DNA of 5,406 bases, taken from NCBI GenBank assembly GCA_003455945.1, contig DMPQ01000082.1, positions 11,322 to 16,727 on the forward strand. Reading direction: 5' to 3'. The notes under the pieces are model-generated. The model saw only the letters and a list, made by a program, of their open reading frames with translations, did not search any database and was not told where the DNA came from. Position numbers and translations under genes: made by a program. Position 1 is the first letter of the stretch. Every line of letters starts with the position of its first letter. Positions 1-5,358 of the stretch are shown piece after piece. Origin of the DNA: Planctomycetaceae bacterium (lineage in GTDB: Bacteria; Planctomycetota; Planctomycetia; Pirellulales; Pirellulaceae).

Positions 1-45
1 GGATCGGCCGCGCCGTCTCGGTCAGGCGCCGCGGTCCGGTCGGGA

Positions 46-654
46 TCAGTCGAGCGGCTTGATGCGGATGTTCCGGTAACGGATGGTGCTCCCCGGATCA
101 TGAGCCTGAAGGGCGATGGTCCCCTCGCTCAGCTTGACCGTCCCTTCGACGTTCTCCGGCTCGGTGTAGTCGACCACGACCTTGTCGTCGACCTTCACCG
201 TCACGTGATTCCCCTGCACGATGATGTGCTGCGTCCACCAGACGTTGTCCTTGGCCGGCGCCTCGAGGACCTTCACCGTGTTGTAGAGACCGGCAGTCTT
301 CTGCGGGTCCCCTTGGGTGTTGTTCACCTGCGATTCGTAGCCGTGAGCCGGCCAACCGTCGTTCTGATACCGCGTGTGGAAGAAGATGCCGCCGTTGCTT
401 CCCGGCGTCGTCATCACCTCGATCTTCAGCTCGAAGTTCTTCAGCGGCTGGTGGTCGCCGACATAGAACAGGTGACTCCGATTGCCGTTGGCGACGAACG
501 CCCCGTCTTCGATCTTCCAGCTCGCTTCGTTCTCGTTGATCTTCCAGCCGTCGTACGAGCTGCCGTCGAAGATCGTGATCCAGCCGTCATCCTCGCCGCG
601 GGCGAAACCGGCCAGGGAGGCGAACAGCAAGAGGGTGGTGAGCATCAGTCGCAT
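46..654 (-). CDS. Secreted DUF1080 (3-keto-disaccharide hydrolase family) protein
   Basis: The product is a 202-aa exported protein made of one DUF1080 domain, a concanavalin A-like beta-sandwich fold. Residues 1-20 look like a Sec signal peptide: R2, a hydrophobic stretch LTTLLLFASLAGFA, then ARG before acidic EDD. The domain covers about 25-202. Visible family features are FDGSSYDGW (29-37), the SNGGIFF strand (86-92), GYESQV (105-110), the paired W139-W140, IALQAHD (180-186) and the closing YRNIRIKPL (193-201). Some family members cleave 3-keto-glycosides; many others are uncharacterised planctomycete/verrucomicrobial secreted proteins, so the exact substrate cannot be read. I chose the ATG at 654 over an in-frame ATG at 702 because it places the signal peptide at the N-terminus and has GGAG 10 nt upstream. 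The next gene is divergent, so this gene is probably transcribed alone or with genes beyond position 1. Family assignment is confident; enzymatic activity is not shown. Confidence 0.92.
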   Translation of the reverse strand: MRLMLTTLLLFASLAGFARGEDDGWITIFDGSSYDGWKINENEASWKIEDGAFVANGNRSHLFYVGDHQPLKNFELKIEVMTTPGSNGGIFFHTRYQNDGWPAHGYESQVNNTQGDPQKTAGLYNTVKVLEAPAKDNVWWTQHIIVQGNHVTVKVDDKVVVDYTEPENVEGTVKLSEGTIALQAHDPGSTIRYRNIRIKPLD

Positions 655-664
655 CGGTGTCGGA

Positions 665-668
665 CTCC
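665..668 (-). promoter_or_regulatory. Ribosome binding site of the DUF1080 gene
   Basis: GGAG on the minus strand lies 10 nt before the ATG at 654. It supports this start over the ATG at 702, which would put 16 extra residues in front of the signal peptide. Confidence 0.5.
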
Positions 669-708
669 GGTCACGAACGTTGTGGGGAAGCTGCGGAACC
701 ACGGCGTC

Positions 709-737
709 AGACTAATGCCGCCGCCGAGGCCGAACAA
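709..737 (-). promoter_or_regulatory. Possible sigma70-like promoter of the DUF1080 gene
   Basis: On the minus strand TTGTTC (732-737) and TAGTCT (709-714) are separated by 17 nt, in a locally less GC-rich patch. Each hexamer matches the E. coli consensus at only 3 of 6 positions, so this is a weak candidate. If used, transcription would start near 702 and leave a leader of about 50 nt before the ATG at 654, which would also rule out translation from the ATG at 702. Confidence 0.2.
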
Positions 738-800
738 GTCGCGCCCCGTCGGCGGGGTCAGTCGCCGATCCTCTCGACGAGCGGTACTTCAGGGGCGCGC

Positions 801-840
801 CCGATCGCACGGCGGAGCGGTCCGAGTCGTCCGATCGCAC
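801..840. repeat. 10-bp direct repeat, start-to-start spacing 30 bp
   Basis: CCGATCGCAC occurs exactly at 801-810 and 831-840. A 30-bp spacing places both copies on nearly the same face of the helix, as two operator half-sites would be. The inner 9 bases (CGATCGCAC) recur at 1151-1159 inside the macro-domain gene, where they encode protein. CGATCG is common in this GC-rich DNA, so chance is a real alternative. Confidence 0.3.
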
Positions 841-902
841 ATGCGAGCGACTGGCCGGAGCGCCCGCCGAATCGGAGCCGGCGCTTCCGCCTGGCCGATT
901 CG

Positions 903-961
903 GCCGCTCGGCGCCTGAGGATCGAGTCGAATTCGGTCCCCGAGCGGCGCCGTTCGCTCGG
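903..961. repeat. Overlapping inverted repeats with mutually exclusive pairings
   Basis: GCCGCTCGG (903-911) is a perfect 9-bp inverted match to CCGAGCGGC (940-948). The first 7 bases of that second segment also pair perfectly with CGCTCGG (955-961) across an 8-nt loop. The middle segment can thus pair with either flank but not both. The element lies about 140-200 bp upstream of the macro-domain start. Function is unknown and the low-complexity GC composition makes accidental pairing plausible. Confidence 0.3.
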
Positions 962-1090
962 CGGGCGATCCGAGCCGTGTCGAATCGGCACGGCGGGTGC
1001 GACGGAGTCCCGTTACCGATCGCCGACGGTCAGAACCTTCGAGCAAGGGGCCGCGGGATGCGAGCGGTCGGCTTCCCGAACTCGCGCCAC

Positions 1091-1097
1091 GAAAGAG
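1091..1097 (+). promoter_or_regulatory. Weak ribosome binding site of the macro-domain gene
   Basis: GAAAGAG precedes the ATG at 1104 by 6 nt. It matches the Shine-Dalgarno consensus only partly, but the spacing is right, and the ATG coincides with the expected N-terminus of the macro fold. Confidence 0.4.
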
Positions 1098-1103
1098 CGA
1101 CTC

Positions 1104-1589
1104 ATGATCCGCAACGTTTCCGGCGACATCCTGTTGTCCAAGGCTCAGGCGATCGCACACGGCGTCGCCCCGAACGACGACTTCAAGCAAGGCTTGGCGC
1201 TGGCGATCCGCGAGCGGTACCCGGCGCTGGCCAAGGACTTCCGGCACTGGTGCCACAACACCCATCCGAAGCTCGGCACGCTCTGGGTCTGGGGAACCGC
1301 CGGCGGCCCGCGCATCGTTCAGCTCCTGACTCGGGATGCCCCGACCTCGGCCGGTCAGCACCCGGGCAAGGCGCACCTGGACGCGGTGAACCACTCGCTC
1401 AAGGCGCTTCACGCGCTCGTCGAGGAAGAGGGGTTCGAGAGCCTTGCGGTTCCGCGTCTGGCGACCGGAGTCGGCGGGCTCGACTGGGATGAGGTCGCGC
1501 CGCTGATCACCAAGCACCTCGGCTCGCTGAAGATCCCCGTCTACGTCTACTCGACGTATCAGAAGGGAGTCGCGGCGGAGGAGAGCTGA
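1104..1589 (+). CDS. Stand-alone macro-domain protein (DarG/TARG1-like)
   Basis: This 161-aa cytoplasmic protein is a single macro domain, the fold that binds ADP-ribose and in many members removes ADP-ribose from proteins, nucleic acids or O-acetyl-ADP-ribose. Visible features are the first strand with SGDILL (6-11), the segment IAHGVAPNDDF (17-27) where ligand-contacting residues normally lie, FKQGLALAIRERYP (27-40), strand RIVQLLT (70-76), a loop with GKAHLDAVN (88-96), strand SLAVPRLATGVGGLDW (113-128) and the last strand IPVYVYSTY (144-152). K89 lies where DarG and TARG1 carry a catalytic lysine, a tentative equivalence. TARG1's catalytic Asp aligns with Gly here, as I recall it does in DarG. 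The start at 1104 begins exactly at the fold; the frame is open further upstream but that part is not protein-like. No DarT-like toxin gene is adjacent, so an antitoxin role is not supported. Substrate is unknown. Confidence 0.9.
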   Translation: MIRNVSGDILLSKAQAIAHGVAPNDDFKQGLALAIRERYPALAKDFRHWCHNTHPKLGTLWVWGTAGGPRIVQLLTRDAPTSAGQHPGKAHLDAVNHSLKALHALVEEEGFESLAVPRLATGVGGLDWDEVAPLITKHLGSLKIPVYVYSTYQKGVAAEES

Positions 1590-1603
1590 TCGCGAACTCG
1601 TTC

Positions 1604-1636
1604 CGCGGTCGGTCGCGCTATCGGCGACCGACCGCG
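1604..1636. terminator. Perfect 13-bp hairpin between convergent genes
   Basis: CGCGGTCGGTCGC (1604-1616) and GCGACCGACCGCG (1624-1636) are exact reverse complements around a 7-nt loop (GCTATCG). The stem starts 15 nt after the macro-domain stop and about 70 nt after the stop of the convergent kinase gene, the expected place for a shared bidirectional terminator. There is no continuous T tract; on the plus strand the stem is followed by only a T-enriched run (TCGATTCGTTCGTTCGG). It may be a hairpin-only terminator or an mRNA 3'-end stabiliser. Confidence 0.65.
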
Positions 1637-1707
1637 TCGATTCGTTCGTTCGGCGATTCGGTCCGCAGCGTCGCCGCTGTCGCTCGTCGGCGGCCCCGCG
1701 AAACGAC

Positions 1708-4700
1708 TCAATCGGTCAGATGCGTCCGGACTCGCTCGCGCCAGGTCGCGAGATCGAGTTCGCCGAACGCTCCCAAGCGGCCGAGCTGTTGGGTCAGTCG
1801 ATCGCGCGACGCCCCTTCGCTCGCATCCCGTTCGGCGGCAAGCATCGCGTGCCGCTCGATCACCTGGCCCTTCGCCGTTCGATAGGCCTCGGCCACCGGT
1901 TCGGGCCAACCGGCCGCGAGCGTCTCGAACGCCGCCAGGTCGACGTCGCTCCAGCCGACCTCGCTCCCCGACGCCGTCGCGAATCCGCAACAGGTTCCGA
2001 TCAGGCCGGCGGCCGACAGCGCCCATGCCTCGTCGGCCGGCTGCGCATGTTCGGGACCGACCGGCAGATGCTCGGCCGCCGCTCGCAGATGCGTCAGCGA
2101 GTCGTCGTAGCGGCGAGTCAATCCGTTCTGCCAGGCGAGCGCCAATCGCGCCGACGGCTCGTCCGGACGACGCCCTGCGACTCGCTCGAGTAGCCGTCGT
2201 GCCTCGGCGGTGCGCGAGTGCTTCAGGTTGACGATGGCGAATGCCAGGTCGGCGTCGGGCTGATCGGCGCAGGCGGCGGCAGCGCGATCGTAGGTGGCGA
2301 CGAATGCTTCGTCGTACCGCCCCGACTCGGCCGCGGCCAACAGTTCGAGGACCAACGGCGCCGCGTTCGGCTGAAGTCGCGGAGGGCGGGCATCGGGAAT
2401 GAACCTGGTCGGCGTCGACGACGTGACTCGATGCTCGGTCGCGAGCGAGCCGACGATCTCGGGAAGTCGCGAACCGAGCTCCGCCGCGTCGACCTGTCCG
2501 TCGAAGTTCGAGTCGGCGGTCCCTGCAAGGGCGCGGCAGAGCGCGGCGGTGAAGAGCGACGGTCGGTCGCTGCCCAAGCGGACACCCCGTTCCCCCTTGG
2601 CATTTCCGGCAAAGACGTCGACGCGCGTCGAGACCGGATGCGCGGGAGAACGCTTCAGCACCTCGACCCACTCGGCAGTCGACGGTTCCAGACGACGATC
2701 CTCGCCGGCCGATTCGTGCCCCGTCTCGAGCAACAGCAGCGTCTGACGCGTCGCGATCGCTTCGAGTCGCGACAGCAGTTCGCGCAGCGACAGCCCGGTA
2801 TCGCTCATCCGCGCCGGTTCGAACTCGGCGGTCGCCATCCACGGCTCGCGCCGCTCGTCGGCAAACCCGTGACCGACGAAGTAGACGATCAGCTGATCTC
2901 CCTGAGCGACTCGATTCGCCAGGCGTTCGACCGCATCGAGCACCTCGAGCTTCGTCGGGTTCGTCAGTCGGATTCGACGATCGGAATCGATCCGGTAATC
3001 GCCGGTGAGCACCGCGTCGATCGCATCGAGATCGATCAAGGCATGGGGAACGGGCGAGACGCCGGTACCGCCGCTCGAATCGCAACCGATCAGCAGCGCC
3101 CAGCGATCGGGGGCGGGAACCGGCGTCAGAATCAGTCGCTCGGCGACCGGGTCGACCAGATCGACCGAGGCATGTCGCACTTCGATTCGGTCTCCGACGC
3201 GGACGGCGTCGCGAGTCCGAACGATCGGCGCACCTCCCGACGCGCTCGTCTCTTCGACGACGATCTCGGGACCGACGGTGAAGCGGATCTGAGAATTCCC
3301 GTCGTCCCCCTGCACCGTCAGCGACGAGCGATCGGATGCGATCGCGGCGACGATGCCCGCCGTCGACAGCGTGCGGATCACTCGCAGCGAATCGACCTCG
3401 GCCGTGTGCGTCGCCGCGACTTCGTCTCCCGCACGAACGTCGGAGAGTCCGAACGTCTTGCCTCCCGGCAGCGTCGCGACCGAATTCAGCGTGAGGGTGG
3501 CCTCGGAGGCCAAGCGAAACGGAATCGGCTCCGCTTCTCCGGCGATCCGCAACCAGAGCGTGCGCGAGTCGCCGTCGATCCGCTCGACCTTGCCGGCGGT
3601 TTCGGTGATGCGCGACGCGTCGATCGAGACGGCGACGTTCCGTTCTCCCTGGCGATTCCAGGCGACCGTCGCACGGTCACCGTCGGCGAGGTCCTCCAGA
3701 CGGATCGGTCGTCCGCCGCGCATGTCGCGGCCGTTCAGTCGGAGCGGGATCGAATCGGGGATATCGATCACGAGCGCGCCGCCGGTCGAGTCGGCGAGCT
3801 CCAGACGCGAGTTGGTCCGATCGACGCGCACGATCGGGCTCGAGGTCGTGGCGACTTCGGGGCGAGTCGCCTTGAGCATCAGGAAGTCCTTCCCCTCGCG
3901 GATCGTCAGTTCGTCGCCGGGGCGAAGATCACCGAGGGACGATGCCGCTCCGTTGAGCGTCAGTTCGTCGCGCTCGCCGATGCGGAGCGCGACCGGCGCG
4001 CGGGTCGCGTTCTCGCCGGCGGACGACGCCGCTTCGGTCGTCGCGCCTTCTTCGGGACCGACGATCAGTTCGCCGCGATCGAGATCGATCCGGCGGATCA
4101 CGGACCGGACCGGCAGACGCGGACCGCTCGCCTCACGCCGCTCGCCCCCCGACGGAATGAAGGCCATCGCGACCGTCGCGCTCAGGCTGATGCCGATGGC
4201 GACGAGCGCCCATTTGCGGCGCCGCTGCGCCTGAGCTCGTTCCGCCTGACGCTCGGCTTCCTCGGCAGCGCGGATCGCGTCGGGGTCCTTCCCCTCGTGC
4301 CGCGCCTTGAGATCGAACAGGACCTGTTCGGCGTCGCGATAGCGCCGCTTCGGATCCTTCTCGATCATCCGCTGGATCACCTTCGCCAGATCCTCGGGAA
4401 CCCCCTCGAGCACACGACCGATCTCGGGAAGTCGTCGATCGGAGCTGGTGTGCCACATCATCCAGGCGACCTGCGGGTCGCGACCGAACATCTGCAGCCC
4501 GGGAAAGAGCGACTCGAAGTGCTCGCCGCAGAGCAGTTCGTAGGCGGCGAAGCCGAGCGAATAGAGATCGCTGTGCGGACCGACCTGGCCGAACTGATCC
4601 GAGATCACTTCGGGAGCCATGTATTTGGTCGTTCCCTTGACGGCCGATCCCTCGTCGTGCGAGAGACGACGTGCGATGCCGAAGTCGCCGAGCTTGACGC

Positions 4701-5115
4701 GGCGATTCTTGTCGAGCAGCAGGTTGGTCGGCTTCACGTCGCCGTGCACGATGCCGTTCTTCTGCAGGAACTGCAGCGCCTGGCACATGTAGATCAGCGT
4801 CAGACGGAGATCTTCGACGTCGATCGGCTTGCCGGCGAGTTGCTGGCGAAGACTGCCGCGAGCCAGTTCGAGGATCAGCCAGCCGCGCTCGCGGACCAGG
4901 TCGTAGAGCGTCATCACGTAGGGATGTTCGAGACGCGCAAGCAACTGCGCCTCGCGCCAGAACCGCTCCAGTTCCGCCGGGTTGGCCAGGTACTGCGGAT
5001 GGATCTGCTTGATGGCGATCTCGCGACCGAGTTCCTGGTCGATGCCCTTGAAGACGGTCGCGAATTCGCCTCGGGCGATTTCGGACACGATCCGGTAGCG
5101 GGGGTGCTCGTTCAC
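1708..5115 (-). CDS. Membrane-anchored Ser/Thr kinase fused to four beta repeats, a caspase-like (cysteine-less) domain and TPRs
   Basis: The 1135-aa product has these parts in order. A Hanks-type kinase at about 7-270: lysine K36 (IAIK), helix-C E55, catalytic loop HGDVKPTN (124-131, D126), DFG (144-146), GTTKYMAPE (161-169), and a C-lobe with FGRDPQVAWMMWHTSSDRR (210-228). A charged linker (277-301) ends in RRRK and is followed by one transmembrane helix (about 302-320); the positive-inside rule puts the kinase in the cytoplasm and the rest outside. Four related beta-rich repeats span about 337-663. A peptidase C14-like domain spans about 670-905: DRWALLIGCD (670-679), VGHGF with H749, ETGHESAG (797-804) where Cys is expected, then SLFTAALCRALAG. 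An EF-hand-type loop starts at D868. TPR-like helices span about 920-1015, with a helical tail after them. The GTG at 5115 fits best: GGAAG lies 7 nt upstream and the kinase fold starts at once. Another GTG at 5211 would add 32 Arg/Ser-rich residues. Signalling role and partners are unknown. Confidence 0.93.
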   Translation of the reverse strand: MNEHPRYRIVSEIARGEFATVFKGIDQELGREIAIKQIHPQYLANPAELERFWREAQLLARLEHPYVMTLYDLVRERGWLILELARGSLRQQLAGKPIDVEDLRLTLIYMCQALQFLQKNGIVHGDVKPTNLLLDKNRRVKLGDFGIARRLSHDEGSAVKGTTKYMAPEVISDQFGQVGPHSDLYSLGFAAYELLCGEHFESLFPGLQMFGRDPQVAWMMWHTSSDRRLPEIGRVLEGVPEDLAKVIQRMIEKDPKRRYRDAEQVLFDLKARHEGKDPDAIRAAEEAERQAERAQAQRRRKWALVAIGISLSATVAMAFIPSGGERREASGPRLPVRSVIRRIDLDRGELIVGPEEGATTEAASSAGENATRAPVALRIGERDELTLNGAASSLGDLRPGDELTIREGKDFLMLKATRPEVATTSSPIVRVDRTNSRLELADSTGGALVIDIPDSIPLRLNGRDMRGGRPIRLEDLADGDRATVAWNRQGERNVAVSIDASRITETAGKVERIDGDSRTLWLRIAGEAEPIPFRLASEATLTLNSVATLPGGKTFGLSDVRAGDEVAATHTAEVDSLRVIRTLSTAGIVAAIASDRSSLTVQGDDGNSQIRFTVGPEIVVEETSASGGAPIVRTRDAVRVGDRIEVRHASVDLVDPVAERLILTPVPAPDRWALLIGCDSSGGTGVSPVPHALIDLDAIDAVLTGDYRIDSDRRIRLTNPTKLEVLDAVERLANRVAQGDQLIVYFVGHGFADERREPWMATAEFEPARMSDTGLSLRELLSRLEAIATRQTLLLLETGHESAGEDRRLEPSTAEWVEVLKRSPAHPVSTRVDVFAGNAKGERGVRLGSDRPSLFTAALCRALAGTADSNFDGQVDAAELGSRLPEIVGSLATEHRVTSSTPTRFIPDARPPRLQPNAAPLVLELLAAAESGRYDEAFVATYDRAAAACADQPDADLAFAIVNLKHSRTAEARRLLERVAGRRPDEPSARLALAWQNGLTRRYDDSLTHLRAAAEHLPVGPEHAQPADEAWALSAAGLIGTCCGFATASGSEVGWSDVDLAAFETLAAGWPEPVAEAYRTAKGQVIERHAMLAAERDASEGASRDRLTQQLGRLGAFGELDLATWRERVRTHLTD
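2401..3108 (-). other. Caspase-like (peptidase C14) domain lacking the catalytic Cys
   Basis: Residues about 670-905 follow the p20/p10-like order of bacterial caspase homologues: first strand WALLIGCD, an acidic helix (ALIDLDAIDAVL, 692-703), strand LIVYFVGHGF with the histidine-bearing motif (H749), strand TLLLLETGHESAG, strand VDVFAGN, then SLFTAALCRALAG. In active homologues the strand 40-55 residues after the His ends in D-x-C-x-S-G; here it reads E797-T798-G799-H800, with Gly (codon GGG, 2719-2721) at the Cys position. Proteolysis is therefore unlikely; a binding or scaffold role is inferred. Confidence 0.75.
3047..3069. repeat. REP-like imperfect palindrome within the kinase gene
   Basis: GGAACGGGC (3047-3055), spacer GAGAC (3056-3060) and GCCGGTACC (3061-3069) form a hairpin with 7 of 9 pairs. 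Read on the minus strand it encodes GTGVSPVP in a loop of the caspase-like domain. I recall a very similar palindrome (arms ggcacgggc / gcccgtgcc around gagac) as a dispersed repeat in planctomycete genomes. That identification is from memory and unverified. Confidence 0.4.
3127..4107 (-). repeat. Four tandem beta-rich repeats in the kinase protein
   Basis: Residues 337-418, 426-502, 506-582 and 586-663 share one pattern: a V-x-x-I/V-D-like first strand, a short strand of alternating hydrophobics, an LN motif (387-388, 460-461, 543-544; not clear in the fourth unit) and a closing (L/V)-x-x-G-D-(hydrophobic) motif. The GD pairs are at 400-401, 479-480, 563-564 and 641-642, giving periods of 79, 84 and 78 residues. 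Sequence identity between units is low, so these are old duplications. The pattern resembles small beta-barrel domains of the DUF5666 kind, an analogy from memory. They sit directly outside the membrane helix, where a sensor would be. Confidence 0.6.
4156..4212 (-). other. Transmembrane helix of the kinase protein
   Basis: Residues 302-320 (WALVAIGISLSATVAMAFI) form the only long hydrophobic run in the protein. They directly follow RRRK (298-301), so the N-terminal kinase should face the cytoplasm and the C-terminal domains the other side. This is the receptor-kinase layout of PASTA kinases such as PrkC and PknB, but with different external domains. Confidence 0.85.
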
Positions 5116-5358
5116 GGCTGATCTTCCGGGATGAGGATCCGTTCCCTCGGCGCGGCGGGACCGTTGCGATGACTTCGATGCGACGCCGCGCTGCCGGGCT
5201 CCAATATCCACGAACCCCGTCCGCTGCTCCAGCGACCGGTCGATCGATGCCCGACGAACTAGAAAAACGACGGCGATCGAACGAAGACCGACCGCCGAGG
5301 GCGAGAAGCGGAGTGCCGAGTCGTGCCGGTCGGCAGGGGCGAGCGGGTCGAGAGGGGT
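5116..5358. other. Upstream region of the kinase gene
   Basis: I see no gene here. The kinase frame stays open to a GTG at 5211, but the 32 added residues look like untranslated leader. The only AT-rich patch is TCGTTTTTCTA on the minus strand (5260-5270), a possible promoter part without a convincing -35/-10 pair. CGACCGGTCG (5233-5242) is a perfect 10-bp palindrome overlapping TCGATCGA (5240-5247), a conceivable operator. Confidence 0.4.
5123..5127 (-). promoter_or_regulatory. Ribosome binding site deciding the kinase start
   Basis: GGAAG on the minus strand ends 7 nt before the GTG at 5115. This good spacing, and the kinase fold beginning 5-6 residues later, favour the GTG at 5115 over the GTG at 5211. 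Confidence 0.55.

Larger units (their letters stand above)
655..1103. other. Divergent intergenic region, no gene seen
   Basis: This 449-bp spacer separates two divergent genes. The frame in phase with the macro-domain gene stays open back to 657, but its translation is Arg/Ser/Pro-rich with no recognisable fold and resembles neither neighbour, so I treat it as non-coding. Structures visible are a weak minus-strand promoter candidate (709-737), a small hairpin (ccccg 744-748 with cgggg 753-757), an exact 10-bp direct repeat (801-810 and 831-840), and inverted repeats at 903-961. I see no tRNA and no convincing plus-strand promoter. Confidence 0.6.

Noticed and set aside
10..29. Possible terminator after the DUF1080 gene (gcgcc 10-14 with ggcgc 25-29)
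   Set aside because: The stem has only 5 bp with a 10-nt loop and no T tract, which is expected by chance at this GC content.
657..1103. N-terminal extension of the macro-domain gene by 149 codons
   Set aside because: The frame is open, but the added sequence is Arg/Ser/Pro-rich and unlike a domain, and the macro fold begins precisely at the ATG at 1104, which has a partial ribosome binding site.
1559..3085. A 508-codon minus-strand frame overlapping the kinase C-terminus
   Set aside because: It is a shadow frame with Arg/Ser-rich low-complexity translation over sequence that encodes the caspase-like and TPR parts in the real frame.
1104..5115. Macro-domain gene and kinase gene as one defence operon
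   Set aside because: They are convergent with a strong hairpin between them, so they are not co-transcribed, and nothing else in the window links them.
2218..5121. A 967-codon open frame antisense to the kinase gene
   Set aside because: It shares codon boundaries with the kinase gene, so it stays open simply because the kinase avoids TTA, CTA and TCA codons, as high-GC genes do. The translation is Arg/Asp-rich without a recognisable fold, while the kinase strand has clear motifs.
5116..5211. Longer kinase N-terminus starting at the GTG at 5211
   Set aside because: The extra 32 residues are polar and Arg/Ser-rich with no motif, while the GTG at 5115 has a well-placed GGAAG and lies right before the kinase fold. 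Not fully excluded.
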